From: Leptospira mtsangambouensis | GTDB taxonomy: Bacteria > Spirochaetota > Leptospiria > Leptospirales > Leptospiraceae | Assembly (NCBI RefSeq): GCF_004770475.1 | Contig: NZ_RQHK01000015.1 | Location: forward strand, 302,533 to 366,532 | DNA length: 64,000 bases | Direction of reading: 5' to 3' | In this document: piece by piece, positions 10,540-20,404 of the stretch | How the letters are laid out: the number at the start of each line of letters is the position of its first letter | Position numbering within the stretch: position 1 is the first letter of the stretch | Translations under genes and position numbers: made by a program | The notes under the pieces: generated by a model | Seen by the model: the letters and a program-made list of their open reading frames with translations, nothing else | The model's database searches: none | Told to the model about the DNA's origin: nothing

Positions 10540-12171
10540 ATGGAAAACAAAATGGAATGGTGGAAACAAACTTCAATTTATCAAATTTACCCTTGGTCCT
10601 TTCAGGATTCCAATGGAGATGGGATTGGCGATTTACAAGGGATTCTTGGGCGTTTGGACCAGATTCGTGATTTGGGTGTGGAGACCATTTGGTTTTCCCC
10701 TTTTTACAGAAGCCCAGGCGAAGACTTTGGATACGATATTTCCGACTACACCGCTATTGACCCTCGATTTGGGACAATGGAAGACTGCGACAAACTCATT
10801 AAAGAAATCCACAAACGGAAGATGCGAGTGGTTCTAGATATGGTGATGAACCATACATCGGACAAACACCCTTGGTTTTTAGAATCCAAATCTTCGAAAG
10901 AAAATTCCAAAAGGGATTTTTATATTTGGAGGAAGGGGAATGGGAAAAAGCCAAACAATTGGATTTCTATGGTGGGAACATCTGGTTGGAACTACGACAA
11001 AACCACAGATGAGTATTTTTATAGTAACTTTTTATCGTTTCAGCCGGATCTCAATTACCGAAACCCAAATGTAAAAAAAGCTATGTTTGGAGTTTTGGAC
11101 TTTTGGTTAAAAAAAGGAGTCGATGGGTTTCGATTGGATATCTTTAACTCCATTTATAAAGATGAAAGTTTTCGAGACAATCCTTCTAGTTTGCGATACT
11201 TTCCCACACCAGATAACCATGATGAGGCGTTTTTCCAGAAAAAAACTTACAATCTCAACTTACCCGAATCGTTTCAATTTGCAAAGGAAGTTCGAAAACA
11301 TATATCTAAATACAAACAAAAACCATTTCTCATTGGAGAAGTGAGTGGGTCGGATAAAGTTTTAAAATCCTTTTTAGGCGAAAAAGGCGATGGGCTCAAT
11401 TTGGTATTTCAATTTGAGTTAATTCATTTTGATTATCATGCCAAATTTTTTAAAGATCTTTTAGAAAAAAACGAAAAAGAATTTCAGGCACCGTTCACTC
11501 CTACCTATGTTTTGGGTAATCACGACCAAAGACGATATATTGATAGGTTAGGTGGTGATATTCGTAAGGCAAAAGTTCTTTCAGCCTTTCAGTTTTTAGC
11601 AAGAGGGGTACCCATTGTTTATTATGGGGAAGAAATTGGAAGAAAAGAAGGAAGGATCGCAAATTTTCTTGGAAAAGATCCCATTGCCAAAATGAATCGA
11701 TTTGTTCCTTTGTTTTTATCCAATCTTCTTGGGATTTATATCAACAGAGACAATTGTCGTCTGCCTATGTTATGGGATACAGTTGAAAATGCAGGATTTT
11801 CAAAAGGAGATCCTTGGTTGCCTATTGGCAAAGTGAAAGTTACTGATACAGTAATTGGCCAAAGAAAAAAAGAAGATTCTCTCTGGAACCATTACAAATC
11901 CCTATTCCATTTACGAAAAGAATCTGCTGTTTTAAAAGAGGGGACTGTCAGAACGAAGGACACGAATCATAGTGATTTATTGTGTTTTGAGAGGGTTCTT
12001 GGTGCCAAGGGAATCACTGTGTATTTAAACTTCGGAGAGAAGGAAAGTTCGGAGCCTATCATCAAAGGTTCCAAGGTTTTGTACAAGTTTGGTGGTGCCG
12101 CTGTATTAGGGGATGTATTTCAGTTGCCTCCTCATTCGGGCCTTGTTTTAGAAACCAAACTAAAGAAGTAA
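10540..12171 (+). CDS. GH13 alpha-glucosidase / oligo-1,6-glucosidase
   Basis: 543 residues of the GH13 alpha-amylase family. Family signatures: YQIYPWSFQDSNGDGIGDL near the N-terminus, DMVMNHTS (about 107), the nucleophile in GFRLD (about 199), the acid/base Glu in LIGEVSG (about 267) and the transition-state Asp in LGNHDQRR (about 329). The pattern QIYPxSFxDSNGDGIGDLxGI fits enzymes cutting short alpha-1,4/1,6-glucosides. No signal peptide, so cytoplasmic. Its 3' end overlaps the convergent STAS gene by 12 bp. Exact substrate cannot be decided from sequence. Confidence 0.93.
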   Translation: MENKMEWWKQTSIYQIYPWSFQDSNGDGIGDLQGILGRLDQIRDLGVETIWFSPFYRSPGEDFGYDISDYTAIDPRFGTMEDCDKLIKEIHKRKMRVVLDMVMNHTSDKHPWFLESKSSKENSKRDFYIWRKGNGKKPNNWISMVGTSGWNYDKTTDEYFYSNFLSFQPDLNYRNPNVKKAMFGVLDFWLKKGVDGFRLDIFNSIYKDESFRDNPSSLRYFPTPDNHDEAFFQKKTYNLNLPESFQFAKEVRKHISKYKQKPFLIGEVSGSDKVLKSFLGEKGDGLNLVFQFELIHFDYHAKFFKDLLEKNEKEFQAPFTPTYVLGNHDQRRYIDRLGGDIRKAKVLSAFQFLARGVPIVYYGEEIGRKEGRIANFLGKDPIAKMNRFVPLFLSNLLGIYINRDNCRLPMLWDTVENAGFSKGDPWLPIGKVKVTDTVIGQRKKEDSLWNHYKSLFHLRKESAVLKEGTVRTKDTNHSDLLCFERVLGAKGITVYLNFGEKESSEPIIKGSKVLYKFGGAAVLGDVFQLPPHSGLVLETKLKK

Positions 12172-12453
12172 GTGGGAGTTGAGATTTAGAATTTTTAAAA
12201 TCTTTTGGATCTGCGGGTTGACATTGATGAGTAAAAGTCGTACACCTTGTTTTCCGTAGACCATCTTTTTGTATAAAAGAAGCCCGAGAACAGAAGAAGA
12301 AACCTCCTCTACATTGGAAAAATCTAAGTAGAGAGAGGTGACTCCTTTTTCTAAGATATTTGTCATATCTTCTTCTAAACTTGCGGCCGAGTATACATCC
12401 AGTCGATTGGACTCAATTCGATAACAACTTTCCTCTACCGTTTTTGTGACCAT
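12160..12453 (-). CDS. STAS-domain anti-sigma factor antagonist-like protein
   Basis: 97 residues, a single STAS domain. The segment LYLDFSNVEEVSSSVLGLLL matches the strand-helix region carrying the phosphorylatable Ser in SpoIIAA/RsbV proteins. Such proteins relieve anti-sigma kinases in partner-switching pathways. I chose ATG 12453 over the in-frame GTG at 12465 because the GTGAGGG in between looks like its ribosome binding site. No partner kinase or sigma factor is adjacent. Confidence 0.85.
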   Translation of the reverse strand: MVTKTVEESCYRIESNRLDVYSAASLEEDMTNILEKGVTSLYLDFSNVEEVSSSVLGLLLYKKMVYGKQGVRLLLINVNPQIQKILKILNLNSHLLL

Positions 12454-12572
12454 GTTTTCCCTCACAAAACAATGGACGGTAAAAGTAAAAAATACCTGAG
12501 AGTTTGGAAAAGAAAAACGATTCGAAATATTTTTTATATCTCTAATTTTTTCACATTCGCCCTAAAGTTTGA

Positions 12573-13331
12573 TTACGGATGGATATGTGAATTTCTTCTT
12601 TTCGAACGGAACTGAAAGGAGTGGGAAGACCTCCACTGGTTCCATTTAATCGAAATTAGGTCCCAAATGAAATAAAAGATAACACCCGAATCAAGTTTTG
12701 ATTGTCCCCAAGTGCGAAGGCCAAACGTATATCCAACCTCTGCGATCTTTTCTGTATGAACAGAACCCAAAATTTCAAATAGAATTTTATAACCTCTGGG
12801 ATGAAGTTTTTCTTTGGTTTCTAAATAAATTGACTTTCGAATTCCAAAAAATCCACTCATTGGATCCGAAATTGGAACAGGGAACAACCATTCAGAGATT
12901 TTGGTTGCAAACTGACTTGCTAACTTTCTTAGAATGGGAAAATTTCCATAACCACCATCGGCACTGCGTCGTGTTGCAACAACAATGTCGTTTTCATTTA
13001 GCAACCGAATCACATCGGGAATTTTGGTATAATCGTGTTGAAAGTCGGCATCCACAACCACCAAATTATCACCTTCAGCTTTTTCATACCCATAAGTTAC
13101 GGCAGAACTCAGTCCTCTTTCGGTAGTACGAACAAAGGGTTTGATTCGTTTGTCGTATTCCGCAAGGACTTTGGCGACTTCGAAAGTTCCATCAGGGGAG
13201 TTATCATCCACAATGACAATTTCAAACTCTAAAGATTCTTTTTCTAAAATTTTAGAGATGGTTTCAGCACAGTTTTTAATATTACCGGCTTCGTTATAAG
13301 TTGGGAGTATAATACTTGTTTTATTTTGCAT
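12573..13331 (-). CDS. GT2 glycosyltransferase, dolichyl-phosphate mannosyltransferase-like
   Basis: 252 residues of GT-A fold. The N-terminus has SIILPTYNEAGNI and VDDNSPDGT, and VVDADFQHD supplies the metal-binding DxD region at about residue 95. These features match DPM1/polyprenyl-phosphate glycosyltransferases, which load a sugar on a lipid carrier on the cytoplasmic face. There is no long membrane tail. It is the last gene of an operon with an ArnT/PMT-type transferase that would use such a lipid-linked sugar. A TGACTGGTCA palindrome straddles its start codon. Confidence 0.9.
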   Translation of the reverse strand: MQNKTSIILPTYNEAGNIKNCAETISKILEKESLEFEIVIVDDNSPDGTFEVAKVLAEYDKRIKPFVRTTERGLSSAVTYGYEKAEGDNLVVVDADFQHDYTKIPDVIRLLNENDIVVATRRSADGGYGNFPILRKLASQFATKISEWLFPVPISDPMSGFFGIRKSIYLETKEKLHPRGYKILFEILGSVHTEKIAEVGYTFGLRTWGQSKLDSGVIFYFIWDLISIKWNQWRSSHSFQFRSKRRNSHIHP

Positions 13332-13341
13332 GACTGGTCAT
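13330..13341. promoter_or_regulatory. TGAC-YR-GTCA palindrome at the GT2 start codon
   Basis: ATGAC-TG-GTCAT overlaps the ATG of the GT2 gene. The same inner palindrome occurs at 15306-15319 upstream of the first gene of this operon. The form resembles TetR-family operators. Function is inferred. Confidence 0.35.
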
Positions 13342-13357
13342 TTAACTTCTTTTGTTT

Positions 13358-13672
13358 TTAAAAAAGCCCCTTTGTTTGATTTTTGATACATAACTCACCA
13401 CTTTCACAAGAGGTTGCGATTGCTTTGGAACATTCGCCAAACAATTGGAATTGTTTAGTGCAAAGAATTTCACAGGCAAATTGGTACATCTTAGGATCTT
13501 GTAACTGTTTTTGGTCGTCCTTTAAACAATGACTTGCCCTTTCACAAAGTAATTTGCATTCCGATGACTGTTCTAGTTTTGCCTTCTGTCCAAATTTAGG
13601 AGCGTTGTCTTTGGAAATATCCCAAAGAGAAACGATTGCTAAAAGGAAAAGAAGGAATCCGTATTTTTTCAT
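13358..13672 (-). CDS. small secreted Cys-rich protein
   Basis: 104 residues from ATG 13672, which overlaps the TGA of the upstream glycosyltransferase gene (ATGA) and follows a GGAGGA ribosome binding site; the longer in-frame start is therefore rejected. An N-terminal hydrophobic signal (KKYGFLLFLLAIVSLW) precedes a domain with eight cysteines in CKLLCERASHC / CEILC / C / C / C spacing, probably disulfide-bonded in the periplasm. Function unknown. Its place between two glycosyltransferase genes suggests a role in the same envelope pathway. Confidence 0.8.
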   Translation of the reverse strand: MKKYGFLLFLLAIVSLWDISKDNAPKFGQKAKLEQSSECKLLCERASHCLKDDQKQLQDPKMYQFACEILCTKQFQLFGECSKAIATSCESGELCIKNQTKGLF

Positions 13673-15282
13673 AGATTTTCCTCCTTTTTCCAAACACTCA
13701 CTTCTGATTGGAAAGAACGTTTATCCATCTTTAGTAAGGCTTTTATTGTTTGATTAGAATCTAAGTTTAAATGTTGTTTCCATTGGAACCAAGAAGATTC
13801 CTTTTTCCATTCTTCGCCAAAACTTGTTTCTTGAAATGCCACCATGACAGCGCTTGAAGCACAGGTCTCATGGTAAGTGAGCGGCAATGCAAAATATACT
13901 TTTGAACTTTTTAGTTTGTTTTGTACATCCATAGCAGTCCAAGGGTTTTCTGCGATGACACAGATTTCTTTTCCTTCTAACCCAACAAGTTGTTTCGTGA
14001 TATCAGGATCTGCCATTGGCCGAATGAGAAAAAACATTGTTATTGGAACAAGTAGTAGTTGAGGAATTAAAATTCCATAAAAACGTAACTTTTGATTTTG
14101 GAAGGCAAAGATTGCACTAATAGAAATAATAATTCCTAAAAGTGAGACTAAAAATAACAAAGGAAGTCTTAAGATGATCGCAACCGCAACAAATAGAAAG
14201 TAAATGATAGGAATTGAAAATTGATTTAGTTTGGAAAGAATCAATGCCTCCCAATTTGTCCTTTTAATTGCAGGTAATAAAAACAATAAAGTTACAAATG
14301 GAGTTACATAATAAGGATCTTTTCGGTTGGGTAATAAATGAAAGATTGTAACAAGTAACAAAAATACAATCACTACCATGGACCAAACTTTGTTTTTTTC
14401 ATTTGTTGGTTTTGAAATAGTTAACCAAGTGATATGCAGAAGTGGAATGGTAAACGGGATTGTGTAAAGAAGCCAACCTCCCCATATTCTGAGCCCAGAT
14501 TGGTTTGCTGCATAAAATTTTCCCATGTTCTCTGTAATAAAAAAGAATCTTAATAATTCTTTTCCAGACGTTGTAAATAAATACAAATAGGAAATCCAAA
14601 GTAAAGGAATGATGAAGGAAAGTGAAAACAAAAGAAGAGTTTGTTTTTCATCAATGATTGGTTTGAAAGAAAAATGAAATTGGCCCTTTCTGATTCGAAT
14701 CATTTTTACATAGAGGTAGCTGAGTAAAAATAAAACGATATAGATATGAAGGATTGGCCCTTTGAGTAGATATCCAAAACCAATCAAAAAACTTCCTAAA
14801 ACTAAATAAACTTGATTCTTCGTTTTTTTGGATTGGTAAAACAGAAATATGTAGAGAAGGGTGAAAAACACCATCGCACCTTCCATCATCAGAAGACCAA
14901 AAAATTTTAATGAAAGGAAGGAGAATGCAAGGGTTAACGTTGCAAGTTTTGATTCTTTTGGCGATTTGCTAAAGGAAAGATAAAGCTTATAAAACAAACC
15001 TAAAGTTCCAAGTCCTAAAATAAAAGAAACAAATCGTTCTGCAAAATAACCGATTCCAAAGATTTTATCAAAGAACATTCCCATCCAGAAGAGGAGTGGT
15101 GGTTTGTAAGGATTTGGGAGTCCAGATAAAACAGGTAGGGTATAACTTCCCGCTTCCAAACTTTCTCGAATGGAACGAATGTGCATGATTTCGTCACCCT
15201 GTGGGAAGGTGGCATCGGGAATACCGAGAGTCATTGCAAATAAAGCAGAAAGAAATATGAAAAGTACGAAATACATTTTCAC
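13669..15282 (-). CDS. ArnT/PMT-like membrane glycosyltransferase
   Basis: 537 residues with about 11-12 hydrophobic helices and a C-terminal soluble part of about 110 residues. The first periplasmic loop carries the acidic GDEIMH motif followed by NPYKPPLLFW, typical of the GT39/GT83 (PMT, ArnT) superfamily that transfers a sugar from a polyprenyl phosphate to lipid A or protein. The downstream operon genes (Cys-rich protein, DPM1-like transferase) fit donor synthesis and transfer in one pathway. A TetR-like palindrome lies about 25 bp upstream of the start. Acceptor unknown. Confidence 0.85.
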   Translation of the reverse strand: MKMYFVLFIFLSALFAMTLGIPDATFPQGDEIMHIRSIRESLEAGSYTLPVLSGLPNPYKPPLLFWMGMFFDKIFGIGYFAERFVSFILGLGTLGLFYKLYLSFSKSPKESKLATLTLAFSFLSLKFFGLLMMEGAMVFFTLLYIFLFYQSKKTKNQVYLVLGSFLIGFGYLLKGPILHIYIVLFLLSYLYVKMIRIRKGQFHFSFKPIIDEKQTLLLFSLSFIIPLLWISYLYLFTTSGKELLRFFFITENMGKFYAANQSGLRIWGGWLLYTIPFTIPLLHITWLTISKPTNEKNKVWSMVVIVFLLLVTIFHLLPNRKDPYYVTPFVTLLFLLPAIKRTNWEALILSKLNQFSIPIIYFLFVAVAIILRLPLLFLVSLLGIIISISAIFAFQNQKLRFYGILIPQLLLVPITMFFLIRPMADPDITKQLVGLEGKEICVIAENPWTAMDVQNKLKSSKVYFALPLTYHETCASSAVMVAFQETSFGEEWKKESSWFQWKQHLNLDSNQTIKALLKMDKRSFQSEVSVWKKEENL

Positions 15283-15709
15283 CCCTTTTATCCATAAACG
15301 AAGATACTGACCAGTCAGTCAACGTGTTTAAGTTTAAAATGTGAATGAATTATTTCTAAGAAAATTAGTATTGTTTTTTTGTTTGGAAAGGTAGGGGGAT
15401 CAGTTGTAACTTAGACCAGGTTTTGCAGCAACCTAAGGGCCCTATTTGTTAGGAATGAAGGCTATGACAGGGAAAAAAAGACCTCCACTAGGGCAAAATC
15501 TTAGAATTTGGTTCTAAACGGAACCTCTCTCTTTTACCCGTTCTTTTTTGAACGCCAATCTTTTTTGCAAAGTGGTGAGAGTGGTCAAATTTTTTTAAGA
15601 TCTTATATCACACGAAAGGTATAAACAATTGGTAATGAAATTCAATTGTTTCAGGAATTTGGTTTTGATTGAGTTCGTAAAGTTTGATAGGTTAGTGATA
15701 CGAACTTAC
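15283..15709. other. 427-bp intergenic stretch with operator-like palindrome and a candidate hairpin
   Basis: No gene seen. It holds the palindrome at 15306-15319, and near 15413-15436 an AGGTT/AACCT hairpin with loop TTGCAGC inside a longer CTTA/TAAG frame, followed by AGGGCCCT. A second small hairpin (TTAGAA/TTCTAA) lies near 15500-15516. This might be a leader or small RNA. I do not recognise a known family. Confidence 0.3.
15306..15319. promoter_or_regulatory. TetR-type operator-like palindrome upstream of the glycosylation operon
   Basis: ACTGAC-CA-GTCAGT, a 14-bp palindrome about 25 bp upstream of the start codon of the ArnT/PMT-like gene. It shares TGACYRGTCA with a site at the GT2 start. 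Its form resembles TetR-family operators; no such regulator is encoded next to it. Confidence 0.45.
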
Positions 15710-17230
15710 TTACCAATCAATAGGGAAATAATCTTTGAGAAATTTCCCAATCCAATGTTTTCCTGTGTTGACACCATCAAACAGAGGATCAACGACTCTT
15801 GCTGCTCCATCGACTATATCGAGAGGTGGTTGGAAATCATGAAGATCCTGTTTTCTTTTTGCTAGTTCAATTGGATCTTCATCGGTGACCCAACCTGTAT
15901 CCACAGCATTCATAAAGATTCCATCTTTTGCAAAATCTTCTGCTGATGTATGAGTCATCATATTGAGAGCAGCTTTTGCCATGTTTGTGTGTGGGTGGCG
16001 GTCTTCTTTTTTAAACCTATGGAATTTTCCTTCCATCGCAGAAACATTGATAATATGTTTTTTTCCTGTATTGTCCCTTCGCATAATACCAACAAGTCGA
16101 TTGCAAAGTACAAACGGTGCCACTGCATTTACTAACTGGACTTCCAACATTTCAGATGTATTGATTTCGCCGAGTTTCAATCGCCAACTATTTGTTTTGC
16201 GAAGGTCAACTTGTTGTAAGTCCGCATCTAACTGGCCTTCTGGAAATACTGCTTCTAATTCATTGGAATTGTCATGAGAATATGGGATTTGCGATAAAGC
16301 AGCCGAAGAACGAATTCCTACACCTGGTGTTTTGTGATTCCAACTCACTGCAAGTGCAGTGGCTGTATCTTTCATCTCAGAATCTGATCGATAGGAATCT
16401 AACTCTTGTTTGCAATGTTGGTAAAAACTGAGTAATTTTTGTGCCTCAGGAGGTAATTCCGATAGAGTCAATTTTTCCGCATCAAGTAGATGACCATAAA
16501 AACCGGGAGGTCGTCTGACAGTTTGAGCTGCGTTGTTGATGAGAATATCCAATCGTTCTAAATGGTTTTCTAAAAATTTACAAAAAATTTCTACGCTTGG
16601 TGTGTGTCGTAAGTCGAGTCCAAATACTTGTAACCGGTCTTTCCATAAATGAAAATCAGATTCTTTGGAAAATCGAATCGCCGAATCATTTGGAAATCTG
16701 GTCGTTGCAATGACCCTAGCACCAGAACGTAACAAGAGTAAGGTTGCCTGATACCCAATTTTTAAACGAGATCCAGTAATAACAGCAACAGTTCCACGGA
16801 GGTCAGCTGTTTGGAATCGTTTGGAATAGTTAAGTTCTGCGCAGTTGGGGCACATCGCATCGTAAAAAAAATGTAGTTTCGTAAATGGTGTTTTACAGAT
16901 GTAACATGGTTTAGGATTTGAAAGTTCTTCTGCTTTGTCCCAGGACCATCCGGCAGTATTTGAAATTTGTAAAGGAGCTTTGAAAACGGCTGTTTCTCTT
17001 GCTCGTCTGATCCCTGTTAACGCAGTTTTTTGTTTTTCCTGAATTTTAAGAGTCTGCTTTTTTTCAATGCGAACAGTTTTGTTTCTTTTGCGGACTTCGT
17101 TTCGGTCGGGGCGAGAAATTTTTCCGCAGAGGATCATCAGTTCTAAGCGTTTTTCCTCTGAAATTGTTACAAGTTCCTTTGGCGAATCCAAAAGATTTTT
17201 TAAATCCTGTAACAAGGAATCAATGTCCAT
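15710..17230 (-). CDS. SDR oxidoreductase with N-terminal zinc-ribbon extension
   Basis: 506 residues. The N-terminal ~100 residues are basic and helical. CYICK and CPNC (about 108-129) form a likely zinc ribbon. The rest is a short-chain dehydrogenase Rossmann domain: [15 protein letters not shown] for NAD(P) binding, NNAAQT and INVSAMEG with the catalytic Ser. The usual YxxxK active site reads T-N-M-A-K in [11 protein letters not shown], so the catalytic Tyr is replaced while the Lys stays. This large SDR type occurs in diverse organisms. Substrate unknown; activity may differ from classical SDRs. Confidence 0.8.
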   Translation of the reverse strand: MDIDSLLQDLKNLLDSPKELVTISEEKRLELMILCGKISRPDRNEVRKRNKTVRIEKKQTLKIQEKQKTALTGIRRARETAVFKAPLQISNTAGWSWDKAEELSNPKPCYICKTPFTKLHFFYDAMCPNCAELNYSKRFQTADLRGTVAVITGSRLKIGYQATLLLLRSGARVIATTRFPNDSAIRFSKESDFHLWKDRLQVFGLDLRHTPSVEIFCKFLENHLERLDILINNAAQTVRRPPGFYGHLLDAEKLTLSELPPEAQKLLSFYQHCKQELDSYRSDSEMKDTATALAVSWNHKTPGVGIRSSAALSQIPYSHDNSNELEAVFPEGQLDADLQQVDLRKTNSWRLKLGEINTSEMLEVQLVNAVAPFVLCNRLVGIMRRDNTGKKHIINVSAMEGKFHRFKKEDRHPHTNMAKAALNMMTHTSAEDFAKDGIFMNAVDTGWVTDEDPIELAKRKQDLHDFQPPLDIVDGAARVVDPLFDGVNTGKHWIGKFLKDYFPIDW

Positions 17231-17300
17231 ACAACCAGAGTTTTGATTCGCGATGGCGAATCAAGTATCTAATCGTCTAGCTTGGATAGGTAGGGTATGA

Positions 17301-18425
17301 TTACTTCTTAAGAATAGAAAGTAAGTTGAATTCTACGAGGATGCTCCAAGGTCGCTTGCTTTGTCCAATTCGGACTGGCTTTAAAATTCTAGCTATGTTC
17401 GATTTGTCGATATAGGTAAAACTTTCACCTCTCTGGACAGCTCGTTTTGCCTCTTCGGTAAGTGATCCTGCAGGGGTACCTAAAAAATCAATCTCCGGAT
17501 GTGAGGCATAGTTCCCATTATAAGTGATGAGTGAGGTTGTACCAAATCCAAAAAGTTTTTTTGGTGATAGTTCTGATTGTAATTGTTCTAGCGAAAAGTC
17601 TGCGCCAAGAATACCGGCAAATTTGGAATGTAAAAATAAATTAGTCATGAGGCTTGTCATTTTTACTGTTTTACCTTCGATCGGATAATCATATGGTTCC
17701 ATCATAACATCTTCACCTAAATCTCGGGGGAGAGTATACCACTCGTTTTCACCTGGTATATCATAACCTTGTAATGGTTCAATGGATATCCGGCCAGTAT
17801 GTCTATGGCAATAAGGAACAAATCTACCTTGAGAATCATGACCTTCTTTCCCAGAATACTCCGAATCCATAAGATCAATTACATTTGATTCACAACAGAT
17901 TGCATAAGCCAGTTGTTGTTCATTCTGAATCAAATATTCTTGTAGAATGAGCAGTAAATGTTCTCTTTTCATTCCAATATTCGCATGGACTAAACTTTGA
18001 ATTAAAAATTTTAAACCATAAAGCGAAGTAGCCATAATGTAAAATTTTGATTCCAGCTCTTTTGCAATGTTGTTTGTCCAAAGTTCAGCATATTCAACAA
18101 TGGATTGTTTTTCCATTTCCATGACATCTGAATTGGCAGATTGATTTTCAATATTAATGCGAGATAAAATATCTGAAATTTTTTTGGTAGCTTCTGAGGT
18201 TTGAAATGATAGTTTTGTCACTTCATTGGCTACAATTTCAAATCCACGTCCGTGTTCTCCGGCTCGTGCAGCTTCAATCGAAGCATTTAGCGCTAGTAAG
18301 TTGGTCTGTTTTGCAACCTGTTGAATAGATGCTGCGACAGAACCGATTTCTTTAGATCTTTCTCCAAATGAATCGATCAGGTCTTTTAATTTTCGCATCC
18401 CCAAATTAGAGTAACTTTCTTCCAT
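17301..18425 (-). CDS. soluble chemotaxis-type signalling protein with C-terminal Cache-like sensor
   Basis: 374 residues. The N-terminus is a shortened MCP signalling domain containing [20 protein letters not shown] (about residues 40-59). After about residue 115 a domain with [32 protein letters not shown] and [12 protein letters not shown] resembles a dCACHE sensor. There is no transmembrane segment, so it should be cytoplasmic, and the order is reversed compared with ordinary receptors (signal first, sensor last). Located just downstream of the ABC exporter on the same strand. Family call is firm; the ligand is unknown. Confidence 0.8.
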   Translation of the reverse strand: MEESYSNLGMRKLKDLIDSFGERSKEIGSVAASIQQVAKQTNLLALNASIEAARAGEHGRGFEIVANEVTKLSFQTSEATKKISDILSRINIENQSANSDVMEMEKQSIVEYAELWTNNIAKELESKFYIMATSLYGLKFLIQSLVHANIGMKREHLLLILQEYLIQNEQQLAYAICCESNVIDLMDSEYSGKEGHDSQGRFVPYCHRHTGRISIEPLQGYDIPGENEWYTLPRDLGEDVMMEPYDYPIEGKTVKMTSLMTNLFLHSKFAGILGADFSLEQLQSELSPKKLFGFGTTSLITYNGNYASHPEIDFLGTPAGSLTEEAKRAVQRGESFTYIDKSNIARILKPVRIGQSKRPWSILVEFNLLSILKK

Positions 18426-18484
18426 GCCTAGTCCTTGTTTTACTGACTCACTTACACTAAAGAGTATCGGATATTTTGTATCCG

Positions 18485-20287
18485 CTATTGATATCCTGCT
18501 TGTTGCAATCGAAATAGTTTTTCGTATTTTCCTTTTTTGATCAGAAGTTCTTCATGACTTCCCCATTCTGTTTTTTTTCCATTTTCTAGTACTAGGATTT
18601 GATCGGCCATTCGTACAGTGGAAAATCGATGAGAAATAAGAATGACTGTTTTTCCTTGTGTGTGTTCTCTAAAATGTTCAAAAACTTTCATTTCAGCTTC
18701 TGCATCAATGGCAGAGGTAGGCTCATCTAAAATTAAGATGTCTGCACTGGAACGCATAAAGGCGCGAGAAAGAGCCACTTTTTGCCATTGTCCTCCAGAC
18801 AATTCACGTCCATCTTTAAACCATTTACCAAGTCTTGTTTCGTATCCTTTTTCTAAGTTCGTAACAAATTCATGGGCCATTCCCAACTTTGCAGCTGGAA
18901 TCCATTCGGCTTCTGATTGATTTTTTTGTACATCACCCATTCCAATATTTTCACCAACTTTGAATTGATACTGAACAAAATTTTGAAAAATAACACCGAA
19001 CCTTTTACGTAAGGCTTCTTCATCCCAATCTTCTAGGTTAATTCCATCTAAGTATATTTTTCCTGATGTAGGCGAATACAAACGAGTTAATAGTTTAATC
19101 AGTGTTGTTTTGCCGGATCCGTTTTCGCCAACGATTGCAAGTTTTTCTTCTGGTTTTAATTCAAAGCTAACATTGGATAATGAAGGTTGTTTGGAACCAG
19201 GATATTGAAATGAAACAGAATCAAAAACAATTCCAAGTTTTTTATGATTTCCTTTGTGGTTCCCGTATTGTTTTAAGATTGGTAGATCTAAAAATTCCAA
19301 TAGGTTTTCAATATATAAATGGTCTTCATAAATTCCTCCAAAAGCGGAGAGTGCATTGGAAAAAGTATTTTGTCCTTGTCGAAAGATGACTAGATACATA
19401 GTCATTTCACCTAGGGAAATTTTGTGTAACAAAGCCAAACATACAATCCAGATATAAGAACCGTAAAATGCAAATTGGCTGAGTAATCCAAGTAGGAAAC
19501 TAAAAATGCCTTTATAGATCGTTAGTTTTTTATCTTCTGCATAGATTCGTTGAAAGTTGTTTTTGTATCGATTTAAAAATTCTTTCCCTAAGTTAAACAG
19601 TAAAATTTCTTTGGCATTGTCTTCTCTTGCCATAAGTGTTTCTAAGTAAATTTGTTCTCTAGTTTCTTTCGCTTTCCATCGAAACAAACGAAAACTATGA
19701 TTTGAAAATTTTGTTTCTGCAATAAAAGAAGGAATGGCTGCAATGACTAAGATGAATGACGCGAGTGGTGAAAGTTTAACAAGTAGACCAAAAAAACTAA
19801 TAATAGTAACAGACGACTGTGCAATTGTAAAAAACCTTGTAACCATTGAAAGTGGCTTTGAGGATGCTTCTGTCCTTGCCTGTGTCATTTTATCGTAAGT
19901 TTCTGAATCTTCGAAATGAGTAAGTTCCAAATGAATTGCTTTGGAAAGAATTCGTTCGTTGACTTCCTGGCCCAAACGAATTCGTAGTAAGGTATAAGAT
20001 ATATTGTATATTTTTTGTGATCCAAAAAATAATATTGTGAGTATTGCCTCTAAATAAACCAATTGAACTGCATCTGATTGTAATAAATCCATCCAATGAT
20101 TTGTTGCTGTTTGCGAGAGTAAGATGGAATCGATGATTAGTTTTCCAATCCAAACAAGTAAGGAAGGGAATAATCCGTTTATCACAGTAAGAACGGAAAT
20201 GAAAACGGTTAAAACAGGGGAACTTTTGTAGGCCAAATCAAAGGCAGTGCGAGAAGTTTTCAGAATCCTTAAAAAGGTATCAAACAT
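18485..20287 (-). CDS. ABC exporter, fused permease and ATPase
   Basis: About 600 residues. An N-terminal six-helix ABC transmembrane domain is followed by a nucleotide-binding domain: Walker [10 protein letters not shown] (about 390), signature LSGGQ (about 500), Walker [13 protein letters not shown] and the H-loop ILISHR. It would work as a homodimer or pair in the inner membrane exporting a lipid, peptide or drug. The in-frame start at 20371 adds a 28-residue basic stretch unlike the family, so ATG 20287 (MFDTFLRI) is preferred. Substrate not predictable. Confidence 0.9.
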   Translation of the reverse strand: MFDTFLRILKTSRTAFDLAYKSSPVLTVFISVLTVINGLFPSLLVWIGKLIIDSILLSQTATNHWMDLLQSDAVQLVYLEAILTILFFGSQKIYNISYTLLRIRLGQEVNERILSKAIHLELTHFEDSETYDKMTQARTEASSKPLSMVTRFFTIAQSSVTIISFFGLLVKLSPLASFILVIAAIPSFIAETKFSNHSFRLFRWKAKETREQIYLETLMAREDNAKEILLFNLGKEFLNRYKNNFQRIYAEDKKLTIYKGIFSFLLGLLSQFAFYGSYIWIVCLALLHKISLGEMTMYLVIFRQGQNTFSNALSAFGGIYEDHLYIENLLEFLDLPILKQYGNHKGNHKKLGIVFDSVSFQYPGSKQPSLSNVSFELKPEEKLAIVGENGSGKTTLIKLLTRLYSPTSGKIYLDGINLEDWDEEALRKRFGVIFQNFVQYQFKVGENIGMGDVQKNQSEAEWIPAAKLGMAHEFVTNLEKGYETRLGKWFKDGRELSGGQWQKVALSRAFMRSSADILILDEPTSAIDAEAEMKVFEHFREHTQGKTVILISHRFSTVRMADQILVLENGKKTEWGSHEELLIKKGKYEKLFRLQQAGYQ

Positions 20288-20404
20288 AGTAGTTAGATTG
20301 TTTTTCTTATTTGTTTTCGATACCTTTTTTTGTTTCAATCGGTAGGTAACTCTGAGAATTCCTGATTGCAATATCCCTTTAGGATTTAGAAGTTGAAACA
20401 GAAT

